Of a stretch of 64,000 bases of DNA, positions 30,225 to 39,860 are shown piece after piece. The first letter of the stretch is position 1; each line of letters begins with the position of its first letter. The stretch is from the NCBI GenBank assembly GCA_938003955.1, contig CALKXE010000118.1:1-64000 (forward strand), written 5' to 3'. The notes under the pieces are model-generated. The model saw nothing but the letters and a program-made list of their open reading frames with translations, was not told the origin of the DNA and did not search any database. A program made the translations under genes and the position numbers. The DNA is from an uncultured Saprospiraceae bacterium. GTDB lineage: Bacteria > Bacteroidota > Bacteroidia > Chitinophagales > Saprospiraceae.

Positions 30225-30272
30225 TTTGAGACTTTTTATACTAAGCTTTCGCCTGATTTATTTTAACTAGAT

Positions 30273-31265
30273 CTACTTGTTCATCATTTTCCACAACTCA
30301 TCTTTGAGTTCCATAAGGCCTTTTTGAGCTACGGAAGAAAAGAATAAGTGAGGTATATCAATATTGACCGTTTCGGATATTAACGCTTCCATTTCCTCAT
30401 CTAGCATGTCAGATTTGGATATTGCTAGCATTCGAGGTTTGTCAAGTAATTCAGGATTATAGATTTCCAACTCATTTAGTAGGATCTCGTATGCCTTGCT
30501 TATATCAGGTGCGTCTGCAGGCACCATGAATAGAAGAACAGAATTTCGCTCTATATGCCTGAGAAATCTAGTTCCTAAGCCTTTACCTTGACTGGCATGT
30601 TCGATAATTCCAGGAATATCAGCCATCACAAATGACTTGTTATCTCTGTAATTAACGATACCTAAGTTCGGTACTAGTGTTGTAAACTCGTAGTTTCCTA
30701 TTTTAGGTTTTGCCGCTGTAATTACAGACAAGAGCGTTGATTTACCAACATTCGGAAAACCAACTAATCCAACATCAGCTAGAACTTTTAATTCTAATAG
30801 TTTCCATTCTTCTCTACCAAGAATTCCTGGTTGAGAATATTGTGGAGCTTGATTGGTGGATGACTTAAAGTTATGGTTGCCCAGTCCACCTTTACCACCT
30901 TCGAGTAAGATTTCCATTTGGCCATCTTCAGTAATCTCGAATAAGGTTTCTCCTGTCTCGACATCTTTAGCAATAGTGCCTAAAGGAACCTGAAGAATAA
31001 TGTCACTTCCCTGTGCACCAGAACTTCTACTGCCTCCTCCGGAATCGCCATGTTCGGCTTTAATATGTCGTTTATATTTTAGATGCAGTAATGTCCACAT
31101 CTGTTTGTTACCTTCTATCAATATATGACCGCCACGACCACCATTGCCTCCATCTGGTCCACCATGTGGAGTATACATTTCCCTTCGGAAGTGCGAACTA
31201 CCCGGTCCGCCGTTTCCAGAACGACAGTTTATTTTTACGTAGTCTACAAAGTTTTGACCTGCCAT
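30273..31265 (-). CDS. obgE: Obg family GTPase
   Basis: 330 residues. The N-terminal Obg fold is glycine-rich ([26 protein letters not shown]-like runs), then the GTPase domain with the P-loop GFPNVGKST, the switch segment [16 protein letters not shown] and a SKSD motif. The variable C-terminal OCT domain of long Obg proteins is absent, as in several lineages. Obg is an essential GTPase linked to 50S ribosome assembly and stress signalling. adk ends 41 bp upstream in the same direction; the two may be co-transcribed. Confidence 0.96.
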   Translation of the reverse strand: MAGQNFVDYVKINCRSGNGGPGSSHFRREMYTPHGGPDGGNGGRGGHILIEGNKQMWTLLHLKYKRHIKAEHGDSGGGSRSSGAQGSDIILQVPLGTIAKDVETGETLFEITEDGQMEILLEGGKGGLGNHNFKSSTNQAPQYSQPGILGREEWKLLELKVLADVGLVGFPNVGKSTLLSVITAAKPKIGNYEFTTLVPNLGIVNYRDNKSFVMADIPGIIEHASQGKGLGTRFLRHIERNSVLLFMVPADAPDISKAYEILLNELEIYNPELLDKPRMLAISKSDMLDEEMEALISETVNIDIPHLFFSSVAQKGLMELKDELWKMMNK

Positions 31266-31306
31266 TAAGTTGGGTTCTGTTATTTATTAGAATTGAAATT
31301 GGACGA

Positions 31307-31882
31307 TTATTTAGCTTCGTCTATTGCACTTTTTAGTCTGTCAAATATCTCTTCAATAGATCCTATTCCAGTTACTTTTATTGACTTATCAGTTTTTGCA
31401 TAATAATCAAAAACCTGAGCAGTCTCTTTGTTATAATTTGCTATTCTATGTCTTATGATTGTTTCATCATTGTCATCAGCTCTACCAGAAGTGATACCTC
31501 TGTTCAGTATTCTTTTTACGATCTCATCATCATGGACTTCTAAAGAGGTTAGAACAGTAATAGCTGAGTCTTTTTCAGTTAGAAATTCATCTAATGATTC
31601 AGCTTGTGCGATTGTTCTTGGGAAGCCATCAAATATGTACCCTTTTACATCAGGATTAGAATTTACTTTATTTTTCAACATTCCAATTGTTACTTCATCA
31701 GGTACTAAATCACCCTTTGATATGTAACTTCTTGCTTCAAGGCCAAGTGGTGTATTGTTGCCCATTTCATATCGGAATAGATCTCCAGTCGAAATGTGTA
31801 GTAGATCATAATGGTCTACTAGGTTATTAGCTTGAGTTCCTTTTCCTGATCCAGGTGGTCCAAAAAGTATAATGTTTAACAT
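31307..31882 (-). CDS. adk: Adenylate kinase
   Basis: 191 residues from the ATG at 31882 (MLNIILFGPPGSGKGTQ); the frame is open for 29 more codons but that extension has no family similarity. The P-loop is GPPGSGKGTQ; the AMP-binding helix STGDLFR and the DGFPRT motif follow. The LID is of the short type (RGITSGRADDNDE). The enzyme interconverts AMP, ADP and ATP. On the minus strand a perfect TAnnTTTG element lies about 65 bases upstream, with a small hairpin between. Confidence 0.95.
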   Translation of the reverse strand: MLNIILFGPPGSGKGTQANNLVDHYDLLHISTGDLFRYEMGNNTPLGLEARSYISKGDLVPDEVTIGMLKNKVNSNPDVKGYIFDGFPRTIAQAESLDEFLTEKDSAITVLTSLEVHDDEIVKRILNRGITSGRADDNDETIIRHRIANYNKETAQVFDYYAKTDKSIKVTGIGSIEEIFDRLKSAIDEAK

Positions 31883-31918
31883 AGTAATTCTCTTTTTAAA
31901 AATTTGTAATGTGCAACT

Positions 31919-31936
31919 CGACTTAGTAAGGAGTCG
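31919..31936 (-). promoter_or_regulatory. Hairpin in the adk leader
   Basis: CGACT and AGTCG pair around an 8-nt loop in the leader between the -7 element and the adk ATG. The function is unknown; a similar CGACT/AGTCG hairpin occurs upstream of clpC near 39929-39942. Confidence 0.35.
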
Positions 31937-31946
31937 GATAAGCCTG

Positions 31947-31954
31947 CAAAAGTA
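31947..31954 (-). promoter_or_regulatory. Candidate -7 element for adk
   Basis: TACTTTTG on the minus strand is a perfect TAnnTTTG, leaving a leader of about 60 bases before the ATG at 31882. A -33 TTG with normal spacing is not evident. Confidence 0.5.
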
Positions 31955-32040
31955 AGATTCACAGATCAATTAATAGACCTTATGGCGCAAAAGTTCCTAT
32001 ATACCTTAATCATTTAGGATATTTAGCTCTTACTACTGGA

Positions 32041-32598
32041 TTAAAGCACGTCACGACCAAATAAATATCGCTTTTTCCAGTACTGAGAATTGGATATGTC
32101 ATCTAAAACTACACCTCTAGAACTAGTACTATGTATTACTTCAATTTTATTTCTATCTACATTTGCTACAATCGCTACATGAGAAACCTTGCGACCGCTT
32201 CCAAAAAAAACCAAATCTCCTTCCTTAAGCTCATTCATAGATTTTTTTCTTCCTTGTTTCGCTTGTTTATAGGAGGGGCCAGAGACTGTAACTCCATTCT
32301 CCTTATAGACATGACTTGTAAATCCTGAGCAATCGAACCCTGAAGAAGGCTTTTTGCCACCATATACATAAGGTTTGCCAATATATTTTTGGGCTGTTTT
32401 TACAATGCCATTTCTTTTGGATGAAGAACTAGTATAAGATCTCTTGGCTGTTGATTTTGTAGTTGTTCTAGATGATTCTTCTGTTCTTGACTTCTTTTTA
32501 TAATTGTTGGCGTATCTCTTGTTGCTATTGCATGAAGAAAAAACTAATATAATTGCAAATGCTAGCAGCGTAATTGGATTGAAAACGTTTTTATTCAT
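32041..32598 (-). CDS. NlpC/P60 (C40) family peptidoglycan peptidase, lipoprotein
   Basis: 185 residues. Lipoprotein signal ends VFSSC with Cys 23. A Ser/Lys/Thr/Arg-rich linker covers about residues 25-65. The catalytic domain has GFDCSGFTSHVY (nucleophile Cys), GRKVSHVAIV (His) and VIHSTSSRGV (third polar residue), the C40 triad. Such enzymes cut the D-gamma-Glu to diaminopimelate bond in peptidoglycan stem peptides. The gene stands alone on the minus strand. Confidence 0.9.
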   Translation of the reverse strand: MNKNVFNPITLLAFAIILVFSSCNSNKRYANNYKKKSRTEESSRTTTKSTAKRSYTSSSSKRNGIVKTAQKYIGKPYVYGGKKPSSGFDCSGFTSHVYKENGVTVSGPSYKQAKQGRKKSMNELKEGDLVFFGSGRKVSHVAIVANVDRNKIEVIHSTSSRGVVLDDISNSQYWKKRYLFGRDVL

Positions 32599-33069
32599 AA
32601 CTGACTAGATTTAGTGTAAATATATTAACTCTTGTTTGTTAGAAAAATTGCTTTCAAAAACTGGCTCAGACTTCATTGTTTGGGCCATTTTTCATTACTG
32701 CGGGTTTGATAGAAAGCTGTATTTTTTTAATAACAATAAGTAGAAATAGCAAATAATTAACGCGTTACATATTGCTAATTATCTTAATATGACAATAATG
32801 GTGCCATTCCTTCCCAAGTTTGGTCTTTCAGCGGAAGCCTAACTCAAGATCTGTACTAGATGAAGATGGTTATTTTGGAATGCTAAGCCTGACAAGCTGA
32901 TTTGATGGATTGTTGTAGATTAGTAATATTGATTAATATGAAAATAGCCATTTATGCTCAATTGAACATAAATGGCTATTTTTTAACGTAAATTTTAGAA
33001 TGTTCAAACCAAAAGGTAGAATTAAAATCTATCCTTTTAGCCAGAATTCTGAGATTTGAAAACTAACTT
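32599..33069. other. Intergenic region
   Basis: No gene is seen. The notable part is the hairpin at 32941-32984. Confidence 0.5.
32941..32984 (-). terminator. Rho-independent terminator, possibly bidirectional
   Basis: AAAATAGCCATTTATG pairs perfectly with CATAAATGGCTATTTT around a 10-nt loop. It lies downstream of the DUF4920 gene on the minus strand; T-runs lie on both sides. Confidence 0.8.
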
Positions 33070-33558
33070 CTAAAGTATAATAACTCCATCGGCCATAAAT
33101 TTCAATTCTGTCACAGGTTCAGTAATCTTAGCTATGTCTTCAGCTGATTGACCTTCATCTTCTGCATAGTGTCTTAGCTCTTCTACTGTTGTCTCTTCTG
33201 TGTATGCTTTCCCTTGCATGATGGCGGTGTTTCCAGAAGCATCTAGAGGCATGAAGAAGCCATAGTCCTTGAACTTCACAAAGAAACCTTCGTCGTCTTT
33301 ATTTGTCTCGGATACAATATTCATCCAGCATCCTTTTGCTTGACATACACCTTCGATTTTACCTTTGAGTTTTACATTCTCTACAGTTTCGTTGGTTTCT
33401 AGTTTCGTCAATAATTCATCATAAGAGATAGCACCTTCTGGCGTAATTTTTTCTCCAAAGAATGCCATGCCGTTTTCTACAGATGTAGGGGTGGATTTAT
33501 TCTTACAAGCTGATAATGAGAAGATTCCGATAAGTAGAATTGCAATAATATTTTTCAT
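33070..33558 (-). CDS. DUF4920 domain lipoprotein
   Basis: 162 residues with lipoprotein signal MKNIIAILLIGIFSLSAC (Cys 18). The mature part has FGEKITPEGAISYDELLTKL, then VKLKGKIEGVCQAKGCWMN with two cysteines spaced like an OB-fold metal-binding site, then VKFKDYGFFMPLD, matching the DUF4920 family. Its members are small periplasmic proteins with a proposed OB fold. The function is unknown. The terminator is well defined downstream. Confidence 0.8.
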   Translation of the reverse strand: MKNIIAILLIGIFSLSACKNKSTPTSVENGMAFFGEKITPEGAISYDELLTKLETNETVENVKLKGKIEGVCQAKGCWMNIVSETNKDDEGFFVKFKDYGFFMPLDASGNTAIMQGKAYTEETTVEELRHYAEDEGQSAEDIAKITEPVTELKFMADGVIIL

Positions 33559-34298
33559 AAGTTTTAAATTTTATTTGTGTTAAAAATCAACGATTTCTGT
33601 TTAATCGTGTTCTCCACATTTCTATAAAATGTTTTAAAGCCACGATTCTATCATTTCTGTGGATGTCTTAGTTTTTTTATAGGCACTCAGTAAATAAAAT
33701 TAAGGACATGAAAAGCTAACCATTAATTTAATTTTTTACTGTGGAGTACTGTAGTTACCTCATAGGAGTTTTAGATGTTTAATTTTTTATTTTAGTCTAA
33801 GACTAACGGTTTTCATTAAGTAGTACCTTTACCGAATGAGATTATTCCTTGTGGTTTGAAGGCTCAAATTTTTAATGGCATTAACCATTAAAAATCACCC
33901 ATTATTACTTCCGAAGGTTTGCAAAACTAAGTCATTGGAATTTCATAATTCTAATCGTTAAGTAATTTACACGAATAGGGATTAAACCCATTGGACTGCA
34001 ATATAATTATACTCATTGGAGTTTTATAATGAAATTCAGAGAATCCTTTTAAGGGTTTACTCTTATTATCAAAAAGTAAAAACACTGATCGCCTATAGAT
34101 ATACTATACATTAAGAAACCAAAAGGAGTATCGAGACTAGTCATAAATGATATGACATCTGATTGTGGGGCAATCGGATCTTTATATTCCAATTAATTCT
34201 TTAAGTTTCCTTAAAACCAAGATGCGAATCTAATAATTCACGGAATAGAAGGATGCTGTAATTATTGTTGATGGGGCTAACTCAGAAACGTTTTTTTA
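33559..34298. other. Long intergenic region upstream of the MORN-caspase gene
   Basis: 740 bases without a convincing gene or tRNA. CATTGGA occurs three times at 33933, 33989 and 34014, followed by similar T/A text (TTTCATAATT, CTGCAATATAATT, GTTTTATAATGAAATT). It may hold a long leader or regulatory sites. Confidence 0.4.
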
Positions 34299-36053
34299 AT
34301 GTCGAAATATACCACTATGAAATTCTCACCGATTGGATTATTCAGAAAGTTTTTAAAGAACACTAAATTTAAATCACAAGATAAGGCACTTCCTAAGCCA
34401 ATTGCAGACTTAGACAATGAATGTCAAAATAGTTCGCCATTTACATCTTCGGGACGCATAGGAATTGGTTTTTTCCTTTCACTCACTGCTGGTAGAAGCC
34501 CTATAATCATTCCTAAATCATTATTCTTTATTCTGTTTTGCTTGTTGACAATGCCTAGCTTGACATTTGCTAAATGTGTGAAAGGAAACTGCACAAATGG
34601 TGAAGGAATCTATATGACCAATGATGGCAATAAATACATAGGGAAATTCGAAAATGGGCAAATTAATGGAGAAGGTAAATGGGTCTCTCGTCACGGAGAT
34701 ACATATAGAGGTCAATTTGTCAATGGACGAACAGAAGGAAAAGGAAAGCTTACCTTATCGAATGGTGAGTATTACATAGGAGACTTTATAAATGGTAAGT
34801 TTCATGGAAAAGGTAAGTATGCATTCAAGAGTGGAGATGATTATATTGGTCAATGGAAATATGGGAAAATGCATGGAGATGGTACCTACTTCTTCAGTAA
34901 CGGCACGAATAAGAAAGGAGAATATGTAGATGGAAAGTTGATTCTACGTCATCAAGAACCAGAGCCACAAACAACTTATAATAATACATTCAACGAAGCA
35001 GCAATTGTATCATTGGATGATGTGACAAAAGATTGTACTCAGATCGATTGTCATAATGAACTAGGTGTATTCAAGTATGGAGATGGAACTCGGTATGTAG
35101 GTGAGTTCAAAGATGGATATCCAAACGGGCAGGGGAGATGTGAATTTGCCAACGGAGATCTATATGAGGGAGAATGGAAGATGCATGCTCCTGATGGCAA
35201 AGGTGTGCTCACATTCGCGTCAGGGAGAAAACACGCAGCTATATGGGATCAAGGGATTCCAAAAGAACAATTATTGGATGATTATGAATATATCTCAAAG
35301 TTTAAAAATGAAACTAAAACGTACAATGATGAAGTGGATGTTTATGCACTTGTAGTAGGGGTTGCAACATACCAACATATGCCATCTCTAAAGTATACGG
35401 ATGACGATGCATATCAACTTTATGCCTTCCTTAAGAGTCCAGAAGGAGGGGCTATCCCGAATGAAAATATAAAAGTTTTAGTAGACGATGTAGCCACTAA
35501 GAATAACATACTTTTATCAATGGATCAATTGTTTTCTAAGGCTGATGCCAATGATGTGGTGCTTCTTTATATGTCTGGTCATGGATTAGAAGGATCTTTT
35601 ATACCAAGTGACTTCGACGGATATAAGAATCAACTAAGCTACAATTCTATCAATGAAATTTTACAAAAGTCAGATGCCAAGCATAAGCTACTTATTGCGG
35701 ATGCATGTCACTCTGGTAGCCTTGTTGCGAGCCGAGGAAGTTCTTATGCACCAGCCGTAAATAGTTATTATAATATCCTTGAAAATCTAGATTCAGGAGG
35801 AACAGCAATGTTGCTTTCTTCCGCAGCTGAAGAAGTGTCTTTAGAGTACTCTGGATTGCGACATGGAGTATTTTCTCACTTTCTAATGCAAGGACTCAGC
35901 GGACAAGCAGATCAGGATCATAATAAAGTAGTTACTATTTCTGAATTGTACCAATATATGTACAGTGGAGTAAGAGAGTATACTCAAAATGCACAGAGTC
36001 CGATTTTAACGGGGAGCTATAACCGTGAGATGCCAGTCGCTGTGATTCGGTAG
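34299..36053 (+). CDS. MORN-repeat caspase-like (C14) protein
   Basis: 584 residues from the ATG at 34299; a second ATG is at 34317. A hydrophobic segment (SLFFILFCLLTMPSLTFA) near residues 74-91 suggests a signal or membrane anchor after an unusually long N-terminal extension. Then about seven MORN units: GEGIYMTNDGNKYIGKFENG, EGKGKLTLSNGEYYIGDFING and similar, in two blocks split near residue 225. The C-terminal half is a caspase-hemoglobinase fold: VYALVVGVATYQ, MSGHG with H428, and LIADACHSG with C470 form the Cys-His dyad. MORN-caspase combinations occur in bacteria; the target is unknown. It stands alone after a long upstream spacer. Confidence 0.85.
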   Translation: MSKYTTMKFSPIGLFRKFLKNTKFKSQDKALPKPIADLDNECQNSSPFTSSGRIGIGFFLSLTAGRSPIIIPKSLFFILFCLLTMPSLTFAKCVKGNCTNGEGIYMTNDGNKYIGKFENGQINGEGKWVSRHGDTYRGQFVNGRTEGKGKLTLSNGEYYIGDFINGKFHGKGKYAFKSGDDYIGQWKYGKMHGDGTYFFSNGTNKKGEYVDGKLILRHQEPEPQTTYNNTFNEAAIVSLDDVTKDCTQIDCHNELGVFKYGDGTRYVGEFKDGYPNGQGRCEFANGDLYEGEWKMHAPDGKGVLTFASGRKHAAIWDQGIPKEQLLDDYEYISKFKNETKTYNDEVDVYALVVGVATYQHMPSLKYTDDDAYQLYAFLKSPEGGAIPNENIKVLVDDVATKNNILLSMDQLFSKADANDVVLLYMSGHGLEGSFIPSDFDGYKNQLSYNSINEILQKSDAKHKLLIADACHSGSLVASRGSSYAPAVNSYYNILENLDSGGTAMLLSSAAEEVSLEYSGLRHGVFSHFLMQGLSGQADQDHNKVVTISELYQYMYSGVREYTQNAQSPILTGSYNREMPVAVIR

Positions 36054-36223
36054 TGTGCGGAACTTATTTTTTCGATTTGCTTCGCAAGACTTTTTGCGAC
36101 TTCCAATGAATTGTAAGCGACATTGGCTTTAGTGACGGCGAGGATTATTGTTGTATTAAAACTGTATAGCTAATGTCTTACGGTAATGTAGTGGTCAGTG
36201 GTTTTGTATAACAAAACGTGTAA

Positions 36224-36257
36224 CCAAGTGTAACGAATTGCAAATTCGTGGACTTGG
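36224..36257. repeat. Strong inverted repeat
   Basis: CCAAGT pairs with ACTTGG outside, and ACGAATT with AATTCGT inside, around GCA. The hairpin is not followed by a T-run, so it is not an obvious terminator; it may be a repeat remnant. Confidence 0.6.
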
Positions 36258-36410
36258 CGAACATAAAGTAGCTTCGTAGAAACATAGATATATGAAATTA
36301 TTGATTCTGACAGTATGCTTTTATCAAAAGATGGTGGTTCTTGTTATGATAGAGTGGACTGTTTGTTTTTGCTGTAAAAATATGATTTAAACAATTAGAT
36401 ATGATACAAA

Positions 36411-36441
36411 AAAGCCCCAAGAAAAATATCCTTGGGGCTTC
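36411..36441 (-). terminator. Terminator of infC
   Basis: AAGCCCCAAG and CTTGGGGCTT form a perfect stem with an 8-10 nt loop; on the minus strand it is followed by a run of Ts, about 30 bases after the infC stop. Confidence 0.9.
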
Positions 36442-36471
36442 ATTTATATCATAAAAAGTAAATTTATAATC

Positions 36472-37059
36472 TTACTTCTTTTTCTTTAATTTTGGAGAGA
36501 TCATTACGATCATCCTTCTACCTTCCATTTTTGGAAGTGCTTCTGCTGCGCCGTGCTCTTCTAGTTCTTTTAGGAACCTTAATAGCAATAGTTCACCTCT
36601 ATCTTTGAATACGATCGTACGACCTCTGAAGTGGACATAAGATTTAACTTTAGCTCCTTCATCTAAGAATTTCTTAGCGTGTCTTAGCTTAAATTCAAAA
36701 TCATGATCATCTGTATTCGGACCGAAACGAATTTCTTTGATTACAGTCTTAGCAGTTTTGGCTTTGAGTTCTTTCTCCTTTTTCTTTCTGTCATAGATGA
36801 ATTTCTTTACATCTATGATTCTACAAACTGGAGGATCAGCTTTTGGACTTATTTCTACTAGATCAAGTTCTACCTCTTGGGCCCATTTATAAACTTTACT
36901 TGTTTGATAAATGTCAGGAGTAATTGTTTCTCCTACGATTTCACTTATTGATTCTAGGTTATCACCTACCAATCTGATTTTTGAAACTCTGATATCTCTG
37001 TTAATTTTAAAAGAAAATTTCTCTTCTTTTTTAACAAACTTCTTTCTCTGTCTAGCCAA
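36472..37059 (-). CDS. infC: Translation initiation factor IF-3, non-AUG start
   Basis: About 195 residues from a TTG at 37059. The N- and C-domains are both present: INRDIRVSKIRLVGDN, DLVEISPKADPPVCRIID, KKKEKELKAKT, IRFGPNTDDHDFEFKLRHA and VHFRGRTIVFKDRGE. IF-3 binds the 30S subunit and rejects non-AUG starts. No ATG or GTG occurs in frame between the TTG and the stop at 37099-37101; the only alternatives are TTG (37059) or ATT, ATC and ATA codons. TTG gives an N-terminus (LARQRKK) like that of other IF-3s. A non-AUG start allows self-repression, as known for E. coli infC. Confidence 0.95.
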   Translation of the reverse strand: MARQRKKFVKKEEKFSFKINRDIRVSKIRLVGDNLESISEIVGETITPDIYQTSKVYKWAQEVELDLVEISPKADPPVCRIIDVKKFIYDRKKKEKELKAKTAKTVIKEIRFGPNTDDHDFEFKLRHAKKFLDEGAKVKSYVHFRGRTIVFKDRGELLLLRFLKELEEHGAAEALPKMEGRRMIVMISPKLKKKK

Positions 37060-37138
37060 ATGCTTAAATATTTTGTTTTTAATGTTGATTCTAAATATCT
37101 ATTTCTAGATTTTTAGTATGTTTTATTTGTCGAATGTA

Positions 37139-37179
37139 CAAAAAAGTACACTTGCTATCATAACAAATGTACTTTTTTG
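37139..37179 (-). terminator. Terminator of clpC
   Basis: AAAAAAGTACA and TGTACTTTTTT pair around a 17-nt loop, about 100 bases after the clpC stop on the minus strand and just upstream of infC. Confidence 0.65.
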
Positions 37180-37277
37180 ATTTGAAGTTCAATCTATTAT
37201 CTACTAATAATGCAGATTTAAGATCATTCACTGCCTTTTTTTATATAAAAACAGAAAATAATTTCAATTCTGTTTGA

Positions 37278-39860
37278 TTATTCTTCAGTCTTTTCTTCCA
37301 CTTTGATTACAGTATTCTCTGCGGATATGTTTAATCCATCTTTTTCCTCATTCATCTCAGCGATGAGTTTTGTTCCATCTTTCGGATTGTTGTTGAGGAT
37401 ATATTCTGCAAGCGGGTCTTCTATGTATTTCTGTATTGCTCTATGAAGCGGTCTTGCACCAAATTGTGGATCAAACCCTTTTTCGGCTACAAATTTCTTG
37501 GCATCATCATTCAATTCTAAAGAGAAATCTAACTCCTTGATTCTGTTATACAATTGCGTCAATGATATATCTATGATTTGAGATATATCTTCTTGATTCA
37601 GACTATTGAATATTATTACATCATCAATCCTGTTCAAGAACTCTGGAGAGAAAGTCTTCTTTAATGCTCCTTGAATTACAGCCTTGCTGTTCTCTTCAGA
37701 AGATTCTTTTCTTGATTGTGTAGCAAAACCAACTCCTTGACCAAAGTCTTTCAACTGACGGACACCAATGTTAGATGTCATAATGATCAACGTATTCTTG
37801 AAATCAATCTTACGACCAAGACCATCTGTCAATTGTCCATCATCCAATACTTGGAGTAGGATGTTATATACATCTGGATGCGCTTTCTCTATCTCATCCA
37901 ATAGAATTACACTGTATGGCTTACGTCTCACTTTTTCAGTCAATTGACCACCTTCTTCGTATCCTACATATCCTGGAGGCGCTCCTATCAATCTACTGAT
38001 AGAGAATTTCTCCATGTATTCACTCATGTCGATTCTGATTAGAGAGTCTTCTGAGTCGAACATATATCTAGCCAATGCTTTTGCTAATTCTGTTTTACCC
38101 ACTCCTGTAGGTCCTAAGAATATAAAAGAGCCTATTGGCTTGCTAGGATCTTTAAGGCCTACTCTGTTTCTCTGAATAGCCTTACTTACTTTTACAACAG
38201 CGCTATTCTGGCCGATCACCATTTTTTCAAGGTCTTCCGCCATGTGGACTAGCTTTCCGCTTTCACTTTCCGCTACTCGATTTACAGGAATACCAGTCAT
38301 CATAGAAACGACTTCAGCTATTTCTACTTCGCCTACTGGGTATCTTTTTGATTTACTTTCTTCTTCCCATTCTTCTTTGGCTTGATCTAGTCTTCTGAGT
38401 AGTTTTGACTCATTGTCTCTAAGGTCAGCCGCTTCTTCATACTGCTGATTTTTCACAGCATTATTTTTGTCTTCTTTTACTTTTTCGAGATCCACTTCTA
38501 GTTCTTCTATGTTCTTAGGAACATGTATGTTCTTGATGTGGGTTCTTGCACCTACTTCATCCATTACATCGATGGCCTTATCTGGCAAGAATCTATCAGA
38601 AATATACCTATCACTCATTTTCACACAAGCTTGGATCGCTTCATCAGAATAAGTTACATGATGAAAATCCTCGTATTTATTTTTGATATTATGCAATATG
38701 TGTATTGCTTCTTCCGGTGATGGCGGCTCGATAAGTACTTTTTGGAATCTTCTATCTAGTGCGCCATCTTTTTCGATATGCTGACGGTATTCGTCCAACG
38801 TAGATGCTCCGATACATTGTAGTTCTCCTCTAGCCAATGCGGGCTTGAAGATATTTGATGCATCAAGAGAACCGGTAGCACCACCTGCGCCTACGATTGT
38901 ATGTATTTCATCAATAAAGAGGATTACATCGGTAGCTTTTTCTAGCTCATTCATGATGGCTTTCATTCGCTCCTCAAACTGTCCTCTGTATTTTGTGCCT
39001 GCTACCAATGCGGCAAGATCTAGCATTACGATTCGTTTGCCGAATAGAGTTCTAGATACTTTTTTCTCATTGATTCTAAGTGCAAGACCTTCTGCGATTG
39101 CAGTTTTACCAACACCAGGTTCCCCAATTAAGATTGGGTTGTTTTTCTTTCTTCTTGAGAGAATCTGGGATACTCTTTCTATCTCTTTTTCTCTTCCAAT
39201 AATAGGATCCAACTTACCTTCTTCAGCAAGTCTAGTTATGTCTCTTCCAAAGTTATCCAATACAGGAGTTCTAGACTTATTTTGTCCTTTTCTTCCGCCT
39301 TGACCACCACCGTACTCTCCGCCCATAGGACCTCCAGGGTCTTGGTCAGAACTGTCAGTAGGTAATTCTTCTTCAGATGCTCCGCCAGCATAGAAATCAC
39401 CAAATCCTTGATCCATTTCTTGCTTCACGTATTCTAATTCAGTTTTATAAGCTTCGTAGTCGATGTCAAAACCACTCATCACCTTCGATGCTAAATTCTC
39501 CTTATGTTTTAGGATTGATAACATTAAGTGTTCAGGCTTGATCTCCTCGTTTTTGTAGACTTTAGCTTCTAAGAAAGTAACCTTTAATACTTTTTCAGCT
39601 TGCTTATTCAGAGGGATGTTACCTACATTATAAGAAGTCTCATCAGTCTTTTTTTGAGTGGCTGATTCTTCAACTTTATATCGTAGTTCCTCCATGTCCA
39701 TATCCAGTGACTCCAATACTTTGATCGCCAATGAATCTTTATCTTGTATCATTCCCAAAAGTAGATGCTCCGTGCCAATGTAATCATGGCTCAGCCTGAT
39801 TGCTTCTTCTCTTGACAATTGGATTATCTTCTTTACTTTGGGTGAAAATTTTCTATTCAT
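37278..39860 (-). CDS. clpC: ATP-dependent Clp protease ATP-binding subunit ClpC
   Basis: 860 residues. The N-terminal double Clp repeat starts MNRKFSPKVKKIIQLSREEAI, followed by a Gly-rich linker near 165-190. The first AAA module has GEPGVGKTA, then the UVR-type coiled middle region (residues about 430-480), then the second AAA module with GPTGVGKTE. ClpC unfolds proteins for ClpP and takes part in protein quality control; clpP is not in the window. It is longer at the C-terminus (LIAEMNEEKDGLNIS) than some ClpC proteins. The upstream region carries a cluster of TGTCA motifs that could be operator sites. Confidence 0.95.
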   Translation of the reverse strand: MNRKFSPKVKKIIQLSREEAIRLSHDYIGTEHLLLGMIQDKDSLAIKVLESLDMDMEELRYKVEESATQKKTDETSYNVGNIPLNKQAEKVLKVTFLEAKVYKNEEIKPEHLMLSILKHKENLASKVMSGFDIDYEAYKTELEYVKQEMDQGFGDFYAGGASEEELPTDSSDQDPGGPMGGEYGGGQGGRKGQNKSRTPVLDNFGRDITRLAEEGKLDPIIGREKEIERVSQILSRRKKNNPILIGEPGVGKTAIAEGLALRINEKKVSRTLFGKRIVMLDLAALVAGTKYRGQFEERMKAIMNELEKATDVILFIDEIHTIVGAGGATGSLDASNIFKPALARGELQCIGASTLDEYRQHIEKDGALDRRFQKVLIEPPSPEEAIHILHNIKNKYEDFHHVTYSDEAIQACVKMSDRYISDRFLPDKAIDVMDEVGARTHIKNIHVPKNIEELEVDLEKVKEDKNNAVKNQQYEEAADLRDNESKLLRRLDQAKEEWEEESKSKRYPVGEVEIAEVVSMMTGIPVNRVAESESGKLVHMAEDLEKMVIGQNSAVVKVSKAIQRNRVGLKDPSKPIGSFIFLGPTGVGKTELAKALARYMFDSEDSLIRIDMSEYMEKFSISRLIGAPPGYVGYEEGGQLTEKVRRKPYSVILLDEIEKAHPDVYNILLQVLDDGQLTDGLGRKIDFKNTLIIMTSNIGVRQLKDFGQGVGFATQSRKESSEENSKAVIQGALKKTFSPEFLNRIDDVIIFNSLNQEDISQIIDISLTQLYNRIKELDFSLELNDDAKKFVAEKGFDPQFGARPLHRAIQKYIEDPLAEYILNNNPKDGTKLIAEMNEEKDGLNISAENTVIKVEEKTEE

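Larger units (their letters stand above)
36054..36471. other. Intergenic region between convergent genes
   Basis: No gene. It contains the two-part hairpin at 36224-36257 and, next to infC, the terminator at 36411-36441. Confidence 0.55.

Noticed and set aside
38845-39303. Open frame of 152 codons antisense to clpC
   Set aside because: A shadow of the AAA domain coding sequence with no independent features.
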